A DNA stretch of 43,379 nt from a virus: positions 1 to 43,379 of IMG/VR virus record IMGVR_UViG_3300009164_004238. The stretch is one strand, 5' to 3'. The translations under genes and the position numbers were made by a program. How positions within the stretch are numbered: position 1 is the stretch's first letter; the number at the start of each line of letters is the position of its first letter. Positions 16,934 to 25,504 of this stretch are shown here, piece after piece. The notes below the pieces were generated by a model. It was not told the DNA's origin and did not search any database. It saw nothing but the letters and a program-made list of their open reading frames with translations.

Positions 16934-17681
16934 GATAATGTTCCTTTATATATTTTAATATGTAATCTGCCAAAAACTCATTGCCGTCGTGATCCCAATG
17001 TCGACAGCTAGCTGGAGATATACCAGATTCCACTAGAAAATTATTTGCATTAATGTCATAATTTAAATCATCTTTAAATTTTATCATTGGAATAGTATGG
17101 CCTAATTGTATTGGCTCTATTGTTTCAGGTTCGGCTAACATTTCAAAGAAATAATGTTCTATATTTAATGATTCTAATAATGTATGCATCATTACTACTT
17201 TTCGATTAATTTCCTCGACGTCATTGGTTCTATGATGAAATGTCGAATAATATATTTCAAAAAAATGTCGTTCTCTTTTATTAAATTGATCTGCATTTTT
17301 TTTACGATCTATTGTTGTAAATTCATCTTCGGCAATTAAATTATCAAGAGTGTTAATATTGATCATCCAGCTTCCTAGTGAAATATATTTTACATAATCA
17401 TCATAACAATATATCAATTCTTTACGTGACAATTCAGTTAATGAGATTATAACTACTAAATCCGCAGTATTATTATTTTTTAAATGTTCAAAAAGTACCC
17501 TTTCTGATCTATCATTGCTGCCGCCAGGAGCTCCTAAATTGATACTATCTCTAAAGTTACCCAATCTTTCTAATTTTTTAACCCAACTTCGTTCGTGACA
17601 TGTTATTGGGTCATTATCTTCTCCAAGAGTTCCAAATACATGACTACAACCTACAGCAACCAATGTCTTTCCTTCAAACAT
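16926..17681 (-). CDS. SGNH hydrolase-like protein (tandem copy 1)
   Basis: A 251-residue protein with block I GCSHVFG (Ser13), an APGGSND segment (51-57) fitting the block II glycine, and a late HWDHDGNEFLA (about 228-238) supplying Asp and His of block V. No signal peptide is present. It is a tandem paralogue of the next gene: the first 66 residues align closely, including an almost identical MFEGKTL start, GEDxxP and the CHERSWVKKLE stretch, while the remainder diverges. Overlaps of 8 nt on both sides couple it to its sister and to the 2OG oxygenase gene. Acyl transfer or removal is likely; the substrate is unknown. Confidence 0.78.
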   Translation of the reverse strand: MFEGKTLVAVGCSHVFGTLGEDNDPITCHERSWVKKLERLGNFRDSINLGAPGGSNDRSERVLFEHLKNNNTADLVVIISLTELSRKELIYCYDDYVKYISLGSWMININTLDNLIAEDEFTTIDRKKNADQFNKRERHFFEIYYSTFHHRTNDVEEINRKVVMMHTLLESLNIEHYFFEMLAEPETIEPIQLGHTIPMIKFKDDLNYDINANNFLVESGISPASCRHWDHDGNEFLADYILKYIKEHYHG

Positions 17682-18378
17682 TTTTCATTTCCTTTATGCG
17701 ATTATAAAATAATTCTGCTAAGAATTGATGTGCATCATGATCGAAATGTCCAGTATAATCTGGAACATACCCTTGTTCCATAATATAACGGATTGCATTA
17801 GTTGCATCACCGTATTTGTTTTTAAAATTTAGTAATGGTAATTTAATTCCAAATGGATTATCGACAATGCTACCACCATGGCAATGTAATTCTATAAAAT
17901 AATGTTCTATATTAAATTTGTTTAAAAATGTATTTAAGAATAATAGTGTTCTATTAATCATAACTGTTTCGTATTGTGTACTATGAAATTTTCCATATAA
18001 AATTTCCATAAAGGTTATTTCTTTAGGATCACTTGTAAATTCTTTATTAACACTCCAGGGACCAAACGGTTTCATTGTATAGAAATGAGTGAATGTTTGA
18101 TCTGGTAATGGAATTTCAAATCTAGATAAATCGGTTAAGCCGAATGCAATAACTAAATTTGAAACTTCGTGTGTTTCTAAGTATTCCATCAATACACGTT
18201 CAGAGCGTTGATTGCTTGCTCCTTCTAATGATAGATTGATACTGTTTTTAAAATTTCCTATATTCTCTAATTTTTTGACCCAACTGCGTTCATGACAACT
18301 TAATGGATTAATATCCTCACCTAGCGGAGCAAATGTATGACTACACCCAACTCCTAGTAGTGTCTTACCTTCAAACAT
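17674..18378 (-). CDS. SGNH hydrolase-like protein (tandem copy 2)
   Basis: A 234-residue sister of the preceding downstream gene: same MFEGKTL start, GCSHTFA block I (Ser13), EGASNQRSER in place of block II, and a late HFDHDAHQFLAEL with Asp and His for block V. Its middle region is shorter by about 17 residues and differs strongly, which suggests a changed substrate pocket after duplication. It overlaps the tandem copy and the upstream N-twitch radical SAM gene by 8 nt each. It is cytoplasmic by the absence of a signal peptide. Confidence 0.78.
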   Translation of the reverse strand: MFEGKTLLGVGCSHTFAPLGEDINPLSCHERSWVKKLENIGNFKNSINLSLEGASNQRSERVLMEYLETHEVSNLVIAFGLTDLSRFEIPLPDQTFTHFYTMKPFGPWSVNKEFTSDPKEITFMEILYGKFHSTQYETVMINRTLLFLNTFLNKFNIEHYFIELHCHGGSIVDNPFGIKLPLLNFKNKYGDATNAIRYIMEQGYVPDYTGHFDHDAHQFLAELFYNRIKEMKNV

Positions 18379-19771
18379 CTTTAAAAATATCTTTCATCTC
18401 TGGGAAGGTAGTATAAAAATTAGTACCTCGCTGTTTATCTAATAGCTCTAAGTATTCTTTCATTTCTGGCAAACGCACACTCCAGTCTTCACTCTTAGCA
18501 AATTTAACCATACCGCGAAGACGATCTATACCGTAATCTGCATTTAACCATTGTTCTTCAGTTACTTTACCTTGATGCCATGCTGGCACGCCTTTTTGCC
18601 AATTAGCTTTCCACCACGGAATAAACTCTTCGTACTTGCGTTCAATCTCATCTTTAAACCATGCTGGCAATATCTTAACATTTAAATGTGGTGGATGATA
18701 AACAAAGTGATAGTTAATGCCGCCAGCACCAAATGGCCACATGTTAATCTTCTTAAAGCCATGTTCTAGCTTCCACTTTAAAAACTCTGGGATATAATAA
18801 ATGTTCAGTGCTTGCACGGCACAGGCAATTGATATCTCTACATTTTTTCCTGTCTCGTTATCTAACTGTCTAAATGCTTCTAAGTTTCTTTCCCACTTAC
18901 TTGGATAACGAATATAATCATTACGTTCTTCTATAGCATCAACACTATAGTGATAACGAACTAGTTTAAAATGACTCCATAATTCAAATAAATCTTCACG
19001 CCACTCGACACCATTGCTGTTATAACGTATTTCCATGTCCTTGGCATAGCCACGCTTAATACATTCTTCTAGAATAGCATAATGCTCTTCAATGATTAAA
19101 GGCTCGCCTCCAGCAAAGTAAAGCTGTTTCATATTAGGAATCTGTTCCCATAACTGTTCCCAGAATTGAGGATTGCTCTTATGCCAATTATAACTGGCAC
19201 CGTTCTCTTGTCCTTTGTTACCCCATTGCATACTATCTTTAAGTACAGGATTAGTAACGTTAGGATACATCTTTTGCCATTCAGGAACCCATAAACTACT
19301 ATCATGCGGACTACACATCACACATGCCAGGTTACATTTAGTACCAAACCTCATGTCAATATAAGCAATATGCGGGGGGACGCTACCGTCTTCTTGGGTG
19401 TCTTCTAATAGTTTGTCTAGATCGACACGTTGGCTCCAGTATTTTGTTTCCCATTCACGTTTAGATTTATGTCCTTCACGTTCTTCCTTGTAACACTTAG
19501 TACAGCTATCTGGTTCTTCACCTGCTAGCATTTTAAGTCTTGTATTCTTCATGTAGTCATTATTCCAACTACTTAGAAAGTCTGTGTGATTTAAATTTGC
19601 GGGTTTACCATCGGCATTTTTGAGAATACCGACTTCGCCGCCATGAATTTTGTCGTTTGTTGGGCCTACTGAACTTGCATTGGCGGTACAGCAGACTCGC
19701 ATATGTCCGTTGGGTCGTGTGCTTAAATGTACCCACGGAAGGATACAAAATGTTTTACTTGGAGTTGTCAT
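18371..19771 (-). CDS. Radical SAM protein with N-terminal twitch-like Cys module
   Basis: The 466-residue protein starts at an ATG immediately behind the shared 15-mer ATTAAATACTAGTAT, with no clear Shine-Dalgarno, so a very short leader is possible. The auxiliary module is FCILPW with Cys9, Cys27-Cys28, Cys90 and Cys93. The radical SAM motif CNLACVMC is Cys146, Cys150, Cys153, and FAGGEPLI is the GGE motif. Its C-terminal region (DKQRGTNFYTTFPE) resembles that of the proteins at 37685-39085 and 3483-4796, so these form a closer subgroup. It heads the block 19771 to 13801. Confidence 0.95.
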   Translation of the reverse strand: MTTPSKTFCILPWVHLSTRPNGHMRVCCTANASSVGPTNDKIHGGEVGILKNADGKPANLNHTDFLSSWNNDYMKNTRLKMLAGEEPDSCTKCYKEEREGHKSKREWETKYWSQRVDLDKLLEDTQEDGSVPPHIAYIDMRFGTKCNLACVMCSPHDSSLWVPEWQKMYPNVTNPVLKDSMQWGNKGQENGASYNWHKSNPQFWEQLWEQIPNMKQLYFAGGEPLIIEEHYAILEECIKRGYAKDMEIRYNSNGVEWREDLFELWSHFKLVRYHYSVDAIEERNDYIRYPSKWERNLEAFRQLDNETGKNVEISIACAVQALNIYYIPEFLKWKLEHGFKKINMWPFGAGGINYHFVYHPPHLNVKILPAWFKDEIERKYEEFIPWWKANWQKGVPAWHQGKVTEEQWLNADYGIDRLRGMVKFAKSEDWSVRLPEMKEYLELLDKQRGTNFYTTFPEMKDIFKDV

Positions 19772-19784
19772 ACTAGTATTTAAT
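19770..19784 (-). promoter_or_regulatory. Shared 15-mer ATTAAATACTAGTAT at a gene start
   Basis: Read on the minus strand, the 15-mer joins a late-promoter-like ATTAAATA to the palindrome ATACTAGTAT and runs into the ATG at 19771. The identical 15-mer is at 27232-27246. It is a candidate internal promoter or operator for the genes 19771 to 13801. Confidence 0.55.
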
Positions 19785-19813
19785 CAACAAAGCCGGATAG
19801 ACCTGTTGATTAA
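19780..19813. repeat. 10-bp inverted repeat between genes
   Basis: TTAATCAACA (19780-19789) and TGTTGATTAA (19804-19813) are perfect complements around a 14-base spacer. On the minus strand the hairpin directly follows the stop of the gene at 19821-20138 and directly precedes the 15-mer at 19784. It may stabilise or end the upstream message, or control entry into the next gene. No U tract follows. Confidence 0.6.
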
Positions 19814-19820
19814 GAAATTA

Positions 19821-20138
19821 TTAATCTTTTCCTTGTTGCTGTACTTTACGGACAAAAGGATGTTTCGGAGAGTCGGTGCCACAGGTATCTAGACAAGTCG
19901 AAAATGGTTCGTCTGTATCAAAAGAGTCTTTTAATTTATCGTATGCTTTGATAATATCTTCTTTAGCATTAGTAATAAAAATTCTTTTATAGTCCTCCCC
20001 TAAAAACTTTTCTAAGGCATTGTGGCGTCTCTTTGTACTTACTAACCAGCAACAAGGTGCAACTAAGCCAGTAAACTCAATAAAAACACCCGGATGTTTA
20101 ACGCAAAACGGATTTACTTTTTTGTTGGTTGAATTCAT
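19821..20138 (-). CDS. SPASM-like C-terminal half of a split radical SAM protein
   Basis: The 105-residue product has Cys12, Cys29-Cys30 (APCCW), Cys82 and Cys86 (CLDTCG). This matches the C-terminal auxiliary-cluster region of the intact proteins at 15054, 20779 and 22807. It begins inside the last 41 bases of the radical SAM core gene upstream, one base out of frame. The two frames meet at a run of six A (T at 20118-20123 on the plus strand). An ATG with GAGGA upstream permits separate translation. A base error, a real mutation, or a ribosomal frameshift would each restore a protein of about 315 residues. I treat it as expressed or broken with equal caution. Confidence 0.75.
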   Translation of the reverse strand: MNSTNKKVNPFCVKHPGVFIEFTGLVAPCCWLVSTKRRHNALEKFLGEDYKRIFITNAKEDIIKAYDKLKDSFDTDEPFSTCLDTCGTDSPKHPFVRKVQQQGKD

Positions 20139-20769
20139 TTTCTATTTCCTCAAATGGGCGACTAGGTGCTAACCAATCATTTCCTCCCGGTACAACAACT
20201 AATGCATGTTGTAATTCAAAACCTATTCCTAATTCAATACTTTTTTCATAAGCATCCATGATCGTATTTTCATTAAATGAAAATACGATATGTTTCCATT
20301 TAATTCTAGCTTTTTTAACTTTTGTATTATTGACTTTGACACATGATTTAATAGCGGTTTCAACATCTTCCCATTCTGAATTAACTCGATATTGCATATA
20401 GTTTTCCGGACTGCCGTCTATACTAAAGAACAACAAATCATGTTCATTAAATTCAGCCATTAACCTTTCCCACCACTCTGCAGATTTGCCTGAGCCGTTG
20501 GTATGTGTTATAATTTGACAAGTAGGATGTGCTTGTTTAACTGAGCGCACTAGTCCAATAAAATCTTTACTGTATATTGGATCTCCCCAATTACCGCAAA
20601 ACGTAATAACTTCTGGATTGCAGCCAAGCAAGAATTCTTTGAAATATTCAATATCCATATCAAACATATTGTGAATATACTTGTTATGCGGTGTTGTTCT
20701 TGTACATTCTAAACAAAGCAATCTACATCGGTTTGTTAATCCAACATGTAAGCATGTAAAATCAATCAT
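20098..20769 (-). CDS. Radical SAM core half of a split radical SAM-SPASM protein
   Basis: A 223-residue product with the radical SAM motif CRLLCLEC (Cys15, Cys19, Cys22). The GGE motif is replaced by NWGDP in FCGNWGDPIY, as in the other SPASM-type proteins here. It stops after FNQQKSKSVLR, before any auxiliary cysteine. Relatives in this window continue for another 100 or more residues, and that missing part is encoded one frame away at 19821-20138. On its own it is shorter than a typical radical SAM-SPASM enzyme. It is 9 nt downstream of the next radical SAM gene. Confidence 0.85.
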   Translation of the reverse strand: MIDFTCLHVGLTNRCRLLCLECTRTTPHNKYIHNMFDMDIEYFKEFLLGCNPEVITFCGNWGDPIYSKDFIGLVRSVKQAHPTCQIITHTNGSGKSAEWWERLMAEFNEHDLLFFSIDGSPENYMQYRVNSEWEDVETAIKSCVKVNNTKVKKARIKWKHIVFSFNENTIMDAYEKSIELGIGFELQHALVVVPGGNDWLAPSRPFEEIENEFNQQKSKSVLR

Positions 20770-20778
20770 ATAATTTCC

Positions 20779-21846
20779 TTATATTAAAGTATAGTTACCT
20801 ATCGGTAATACTTCTAGTTTTTTCACATTGCATACTTCAGTGCAACGATGAATACGATCAATTTTATTTATACCGTGTTCTTTTGATTGCCAACTACTAA
20901 CTAAGTTGTCTGTGTAAAATTCGTGTGCTAGTATTTCTTCAACAGAATATTTAGTCAGGTCGTTCCAGTCATTACTGCCATACGATTCAAATAATCGTTG
21001 TTGTAAAATTTCTGCTCGGCCACGATCCATGTTCATAAACCCATTGTGTAAAAAACAGCAGGGCCATAGCTTACTATCAAAACCAATGAAATACATTTTC
21101 TTTGTTTGATTATTACATTGTATTTCATTATCTACTGAATCTTTAAATGCTTCATTAACTGAGTCGATGGTACTTTTATAATCTTTGCGCTTTATATTAT
21201 CTACTTTAATTTTTTGAATTAATTGTAAACCTAGACTAGTTGCCACGCTTCTATCATGTCTGCTCATAAACTCTTTAAACTGCATCTTAACACTTAATGC
21301 TTTTGCATCCATAATCTGATGCTCATTCCAAGGGAATATTAAATATTGCCAGCCTGCATTGCCTCCTGCGCCAATAAAAGCATTTGCATTTTCTATAATC
21401 TTAGACCATGTAGTATTTTGTCTGTATATATGATTAGTATCTTCCATGCCATCAATACTAAATTTAACCATATGTCTGTCATGCTTCTTTAGCACTTGAG
21501 CTAATTTAGTCCAGTATTTTACACTACGTAAGCTGGCATTTGTATGAATTATAATATTGTATTTGCCCACAGTACTTGCAAAATCTAAGAAATCTAAAAA
21601 TTCAGGATGCATTAAAGGATCGTCGATTGTTCCACAAAACTCTAACTCGATGACTGATTTAAATTCTGGTGCTAGTAAAATCTTTTTGAATGTTTCAAAT
21701 TTAATATATTCTTTATCAGGAATAACATATTTCTTTTCATTGAACGAATTACCGTCTGTTCTAACACAGCCCAGACATAGTGCATTGCACATGCTACTAA
21801 GTTCGAATTGTAGCTTGGTGGCCGCGGATAGATATGTATTATTCAT
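20779..21846 (-). CDS. Radical SAM protein with C-terminal SPASM-like domain
   Basis: A 355-residue protein with core CNALCLGC (Cys20, Cys24, Cys27). In place of GGEP it has FCGTIDDPLMHP, the most altered version of the motif among the SPASM-type group. NEHQIMDAKAL matches NEHQVxEA in the relatives at 15054 and 22807. The C-terminal part has IQCNN, LWPCCF and CTEVCN, candidate auxiliary-cluster ligands. An 8-nt overlap links it to the upstream radical SAM gene. The function is unknown beyond presumed radical chemistry. Confidence 0.92.
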   Translation of the reverse strand: MNNTYLSAATKLQFELSSMCNALCLGCVRTDGNSFNEKKYVIPDKEYIKFETFKKILLAPEFKSVIELEFCGTIDDPLMHPEFLDFLDFASTVGKYNIIIHTNASLRSVKYWTKLAQVLKKHDRHMVKFSIDGMEDTNHIYRQNTTWSKIIENANAFIGAGGNAGWQYLIFPWNEHQIMDAKALSVKMQFKEFMSRHDRSVATSLGLQLIQKIKVDNIKRKDYKSTIDSVNEAFKDSVDNEIQCNNQTKKMYFIGFDSKLWPCCFLHNGFMNMDRGRAEILQQRLFESYGSNDWNDLTKYSVEEILAHEFYTDNLVSSWQSKEHGINKIDRIHRCTEVCNVKKLEVLPIGNYTLI

Positions 21847-22810
21847 AATTAAGTTCTTTTGGTATTAACACATCAGCAGTACACATGCACCAATCTTCTT
21901 TACATTTTACTGACTGTGTTAGCAGGCCACTAAAATTAAAAATACTAGTAAATGGTTTTAATTGTGCTGTTCTGCATGTTGCCATATATATAGAACCAGT
22001 ATCATCTACATATATATGATCCATGCCCATATTACAGTCCCATCCTTTAAATTTATTTGTTCTATTGTTAACGGCTTCTACTTCGTCAAATCTAGAAACA
22101 ACATCAAATTCGTCTTTAATAAAAGTATTACCATAATAGTTATGAATAGGTGCAGGTTTAATTGCTCCACGAATGTTCAATCCTGTATTTGCAGATAACC
22201 AACTTAATTGTTCGGTATTATATTCATAACTAATAGATAGTCCACTTTGATTGTTGTTTCTTTGAAATACCCTACTAGGTTCTAACGTTATGTTAGGCAT
22301 ATCTTTAAGTCTTTCAAATGCATCTACACTTTTTTCCCAGTAAGGAGAAACTGGATACATTAAAGTAACTATGCCGATATTAGTTTGTGTGCCAATGAAT
22401 CTAATTTTTTCAAATATTTCTTCATCTGCACTTTCTGGGTGATAGCTAATTGTAACTTTATAAATTTTAGGGGCATATTCCCTCCACCATTCTATGCTTC
22501 TACTTCCGTTTGTATTAACATATACACACCAACCAGCTTCATTACAAAAATCAATAATTGTTTCTAAACTGGGACTAATAGTAGGTTCACCACCATTTAC
22601 AAATACATGTACGCTTCTTCCGATAACTTCTTTTTGTATGTTGGTAAGAAATTTTTTAATTATTACAGGATCTTCTTGTTTACTTTTAAAAACATTTGTA
22701 CCTGTGTGGAGGGATGGCGGACAATAGCTACAATGATACGTGCAAAGAGTATTCAATGTCCAATCAATAATAAATCGATTTGTCTCATTGTAAATTTTAA
22801 TAGTTTTCAT
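21839..22810 (-). CDS. Radical SAM protein with C-terminal Cys cluster
   Basis: A 323-residue protein with core CTYHCSYC (Cys23, Cys27, Cys30) and a canonical VNGGEPTISP. The C-terminus carries WDCNMG, MATCRTA, VKCKEDWC and a final CMC, reminiscent of the protein at 6152-7318. It therefore belongs to the second C-cluster subgroup rather than to the GDP-motif group around it. It is joined by ATGA to the gene upstream and by an 8-nt overlap to the gene downstream. The substrate is unknown. Confidence 0.92.
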   Translation of the reverse strand: MKTIKIYNETNRFIIDWTLNTLCTYHCSYCPPSLHTGTNVFKSKQEDPVIIKKFLTNIQKEVIGRSVHVFVNGGEPTISPSLETIIDFCNEAGWCVYVNTNGSRSIEWWREYAPKIYKVTISYHPESADEEIFEKIRFIGTQTNIGIVTLMYPVSPYWEKSVDAFERLKDMPNITLEPSRVFQRNNNQSGLSISYEYNTEQLSWLSANTGLNIRGAIKPAPIHNYYGNTFIKDEFDVVSRFDEVEAVNNRTNKFKGWDCNMGMDHIYVDDTGSIYMATCRTAQLKPFTSIFNFSGLLTQSVKCKEDWCMCTADVLIPKELNYE

Positions 22811-23979
22811 TTAAATTGTTCTTTAAAGGCATCGTATTTAGTACCACATGTCTTGGCACAAACTGCTAACTTACCTTCTGCACAACTGGGCTTAGTCCAC
22901 GATCCTGGAACAACTTCTTGGATGAATTTGCCGTTGATAACATCATTTAAATCGTGTACACGCAGATCTAAACTGTCAAGGCCTGCACTATCAATAGCAT
23001 CCCAAATTTGGCCGCCGCGTTCTTTCCAATACCAAACATACATCTGCCCAGCTGTCCAACAACATGGCTGTAGATATCCTTCTGCTGTAATGTAAATGCT
23101 TTTTTCTTCAGCAACTTTACATTTAACTTCAACAGAGTCCCAGTACTTTTCCATGTCTTTTTTCTTATCAAGATCTAAATTAAATTTCTGGCTACCTATT
23201 TTACCTTCAAGTTCTGCTACAGTTGAAATAAAATCAATTTTAACTTCACCTTTGTCTTTACTTAAACTTTCTAATTGCTTTAATGCGGCATTTTGATATT
23301 CGGGATTCTTAGGCATACTTAACAACGTAGTTTCGTTGCCTTTACGATTTCCTGCTTGATGTTCTGCTTTAACTGCACCTCTAGTATTGCTAAAGAACCT
23401 ATTGGACTTTTTGACATTAAACTTTTCAAAGCCCATGCTAGTTGCTAATGCTCTAGCTTCTTCAACTTGATGTTCGTTATGTCCAAATACAATATAGTCC
23501 CAACGAGCTCTACCGCCGGCGGCTATAAAGGCTTCTGCATTACGCATAATGTTTTTCCATACCGTGCCTTGTCGATACAAGTGATTAGTATCTTCTAAGC
23601 CGTCTACACTGAATACAACATAATGACTTTTACCCATAGCGGCAGGCAACTTACTCCACCATTCAGGAGTTTTAGCACTGGCATTTGTGTGAAAGCTCAA
23701 TTGCATTTTAGCATTGTGGCTGCGAATATATTCAAATATCTCTAATGTATCTCTGGCACTAATTGGGTCACCATAGTTGCCGCACATATACAATCGTTTT
23801 AATTGTTTGATGAATTTAGGTTTTAGTATTGTTTTAACATCATCTAAGCTAAGTTCAGCGTCATGTAATTGTGGATTAACTTCGCCGCCATTGATGTTTC
23901 TAGCACATTGAGGACAACTAGCATTACAGCGTTCTGTAACTTCTAAGTGAACTGTGGCGATTTCATTAGCTTTATACAT
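22807..23979 (-). CDS. Radical SAM protein with C-terminal SPASM-like domain
   Basis: A 390-residue protein with core CNASCPQC (Cys18, Cys22, Cys25). MCGNYGDPIS replaces the GGE motif. SVDGLEDTNHLYRQGTVW is shared almost word for word with the protein at 20779. The C-terminal region holds VKCKV, LQPCCW, PSCAEG and VCAKTCG. It is the longest member of this subgroup, with an insertion of about 60 Lys/Glu-rich residues between core and SPASM part. It shares one base with the end of the methyltransferase-like gene upstream. Confidence 0.94.
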   Translation of the reverse strand: MYKANEIATVHLEVTERCNASCPQCARNINGGEVNPQLHDAELSLDDVKTILKPKFIKQLKRLYMCGNYGDPISARDTLEIFEYIRSHNAKMQLSFHTNASAKTPEWWSKLPAAMGKSHYVVFSVDGLEDTNHLYRQGTVWKNIMRNAEAFIAAGGRARWDYIVFGHNEHQVEEARALATSMGFEKFNVKKSNRFFSNTRGAVKAEHQAGNRKGNETTLLSMPKNPEYQNAALKQLESLSKDKGEVKIDFISTVAELEGKIGSQKFNLDLDKKKDMEKYWDSVEVKCKVAEEKSIYITAEGYLQPCCWTAGQMYVWYWKERGGQIWDAIDSAGLDSLDLRVHDLNDVINGKFIQEVVPGSWTKPSCAEGKLAVCAKTCGTKYDAFKEQFK

Positions 23980-24830
23980 TATTTGATACCATAGATCATA
24001 AATCTTTTATATTTGGGAAAAGCTGTTTCTCCCCTAAAATGAACTATATTTAATGGGTATTTTTTTAAAAAAACTCCAAAATTTTCACAATAGTTTATAT
24101 GGTCGTATTCGGGACTACTATTTGATTGTATTAAAACTGTAGTACCTGGTTTTAACTTTTCAAACCAAACATTACTCATATGCTCTGCACTTGTGTTAAT
24201 AATTAAATCAGGATTTAAAATACTATTATTAAAAATAATATTGTTATTTGCATCAAACGCTTCTTCCATAGTTCTGTTATCAACTTGTGCATTTGAATTT
24301 ATAATTTTAACTAATGGATTAATACTACTGTCTGGATCTATACTGTATAGATTGGAATATGTAATATCTTTTAAAAATAAACTATGATGTGTAAGCCAGC
24401 CGCCAATTAACAATACATTATCAAAATTTAATTTAAATTTATTTAATGTTTCTGCCATCCAAAGTTTACTTAGGATTTGACTTTTACTAAAGACCGTTGC
24501 AATTATATCATTATTTAACAATGTAATATTGTGCAATTTTTTCAACACTACATCATTGGGCCATATAGAAGTCATAATATAGATTAATTCACTGGTAACT
24601 AGTTTATCTTCAGCGCATATGTTAGTATAAAAATTTAAACGTTCGTTTCTGTTTAAGTTTGAATACAATTCATAATCGCTAGCAATCAAATCTTTTAACG
24701 GCCATGTTTTTAATTTAGGCTCAGAATATTTCATATTAATAATATGACGTATAAAGTTTTTCTTTTCTGGTTCATTAATAAAGTTAAAAAACTTTTCAAT
24801 TCCAAAAAGCCAAGAGAGTTGATCATCCAT
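23979..24830 (-). CDS. Class I methyltransferase-like protein
   Basis: The 283-residue protein has a helical N-terminal region (1-130) followed by a Rossmann-like region. A motif-I-like strand and loop is VLLIGGWL (139-146), an acidic residue ends the second strand in LYSIDPDS (Asp165), and LIINTSAEHM (209-218) and LKPGTTVLIQ (226-235) fit motifs IV and V. The glycine loop is atypical (GGWLTHH), so activity is uncertain. It may methylate a sugar or peptide made by its neighbours. It overlaps the DxD gene upstream by 8 nt. Confidence 0.65.
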   Translation of the reverse strand: MDDQLSWLFGIEKFFNFINEPEKKNFIRHIINMKYSEPKLKTWPLKDLIASDYELYSNLNRNERLNFYTNICAEDKLVTSELIYIMTSIWPNDVVLKKLHNITLLNNDIIATVFSKSQILSKLWMAETLNKFKLNFDNVLLIGGWLTHHSLFLKDITYSNLYSIDPDSSINPLVKIINSNAQVDNRTMEEAFDANNNIIFNNSILNPDLIINTSAEHMSNVWFEKLKPGTTVLIQSNSSPEYDHINYCENFGVFLKKYPLNIVHFRGETAFPKYKRFMIYGIK

Positions 24831-25503
24831 TTAAACCCGTCCATTCTGTAAATTTACCACGTAGCCATTTAAAATTATTTACTAAAGTAAAATCTGCATT
24901 TTCTTCTTTAGTGTATGCAACACCTTGTCTTGCACCTTGTATAGCAAAGTATCCATACTGCGTTTCTATACCTGCTTCGCACCACATAGTTAACCGTTCT
25001 TGACTTTCTTGATCATTATTATTTTTATTAATACCAGCACTAAGTTTAACTGCTTCACGAAATGCTGTTCTCCACGTACTGTATGGATTATAATTAAACC
25101 TATGCTCTGTGGCTAGTATGTTTAACTTAATATAACTATCAGCAAGTGTAGTAGTCATATCAGGTCGGTCTAAGCGTTCTGCACTAAAACAATCCTTACT
25201 AAATAATTTAATACCACCGTGTCCATATATTAAACCATTAATGGGATTTTTACTGCGAAATACCGCGACACTCTTTGGCGTTAGTTCTATTTGTTTATCA
25301 AATGTAAAACTATCTACTATCCACGAGTCAGCATCTACTACATAGAATCTATCGCCTTCACAGAGACCGGCTATGTGTTTATGACTTTCAAATATATTCC
25401 CTACTGCGGCAACTGCTTGAGCATTGTCAGTTTTAGATTGCAGTCGTTCCCAATTATCATTGAGATTGCTTTCATCAGAATATAAAAAATAAACAGGTAA
25501 CAT
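24823..25503 (-). CDS. GT-A glycosyltransferase-like protein (DxD family, copy 1)
   Basis: The ATG at 25503 gives 226 residues and the MLPVYFLYSDE start that matches the paralogue at 26493; a TTG 27 bases upstream lies inside the preceding gene. The core is FYVVDADSWIVD with a DAD (57-59), typical of the metal/nucleotide-sugar DxD of GT-A enzymes. It is followed by NPINGLIYGHGGIK and TAFREAVKLS, found in all four members of this family here. No membrane segment is seen. Glycosyl transfer is inferred from the fold-like pattern; donor and acceptor are unknown. Confidence 0.7.
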   Translation of the reverse strand: MLPVYFLYSDESNLNDNWERLQSKTDNAQAVAAVGNIFESHKHIAGLCEGDRFYVVDADSWIVDSFTFDKQIELTPKSVAVFRSKNPINGLIYGHGGIKLFSKDCFSAERLDRPDMTTTLADSYIKLNILATEHRFNYNPYSTWRTAFREAVKLSAGINKNNNDQESQERLTMWCEAGIETQYGYFAIQGARQGVAYTKEENADFTLVNNFKWLRGKFTEWTGLNG

Positions 25504-25504
25504 T

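Noticed and set aside
22607-23095. 162-residue plus-strand open frame
   Set aside because: It is antisense to two well-supported radical SAM genes, with no promoter or ribosome binding site.
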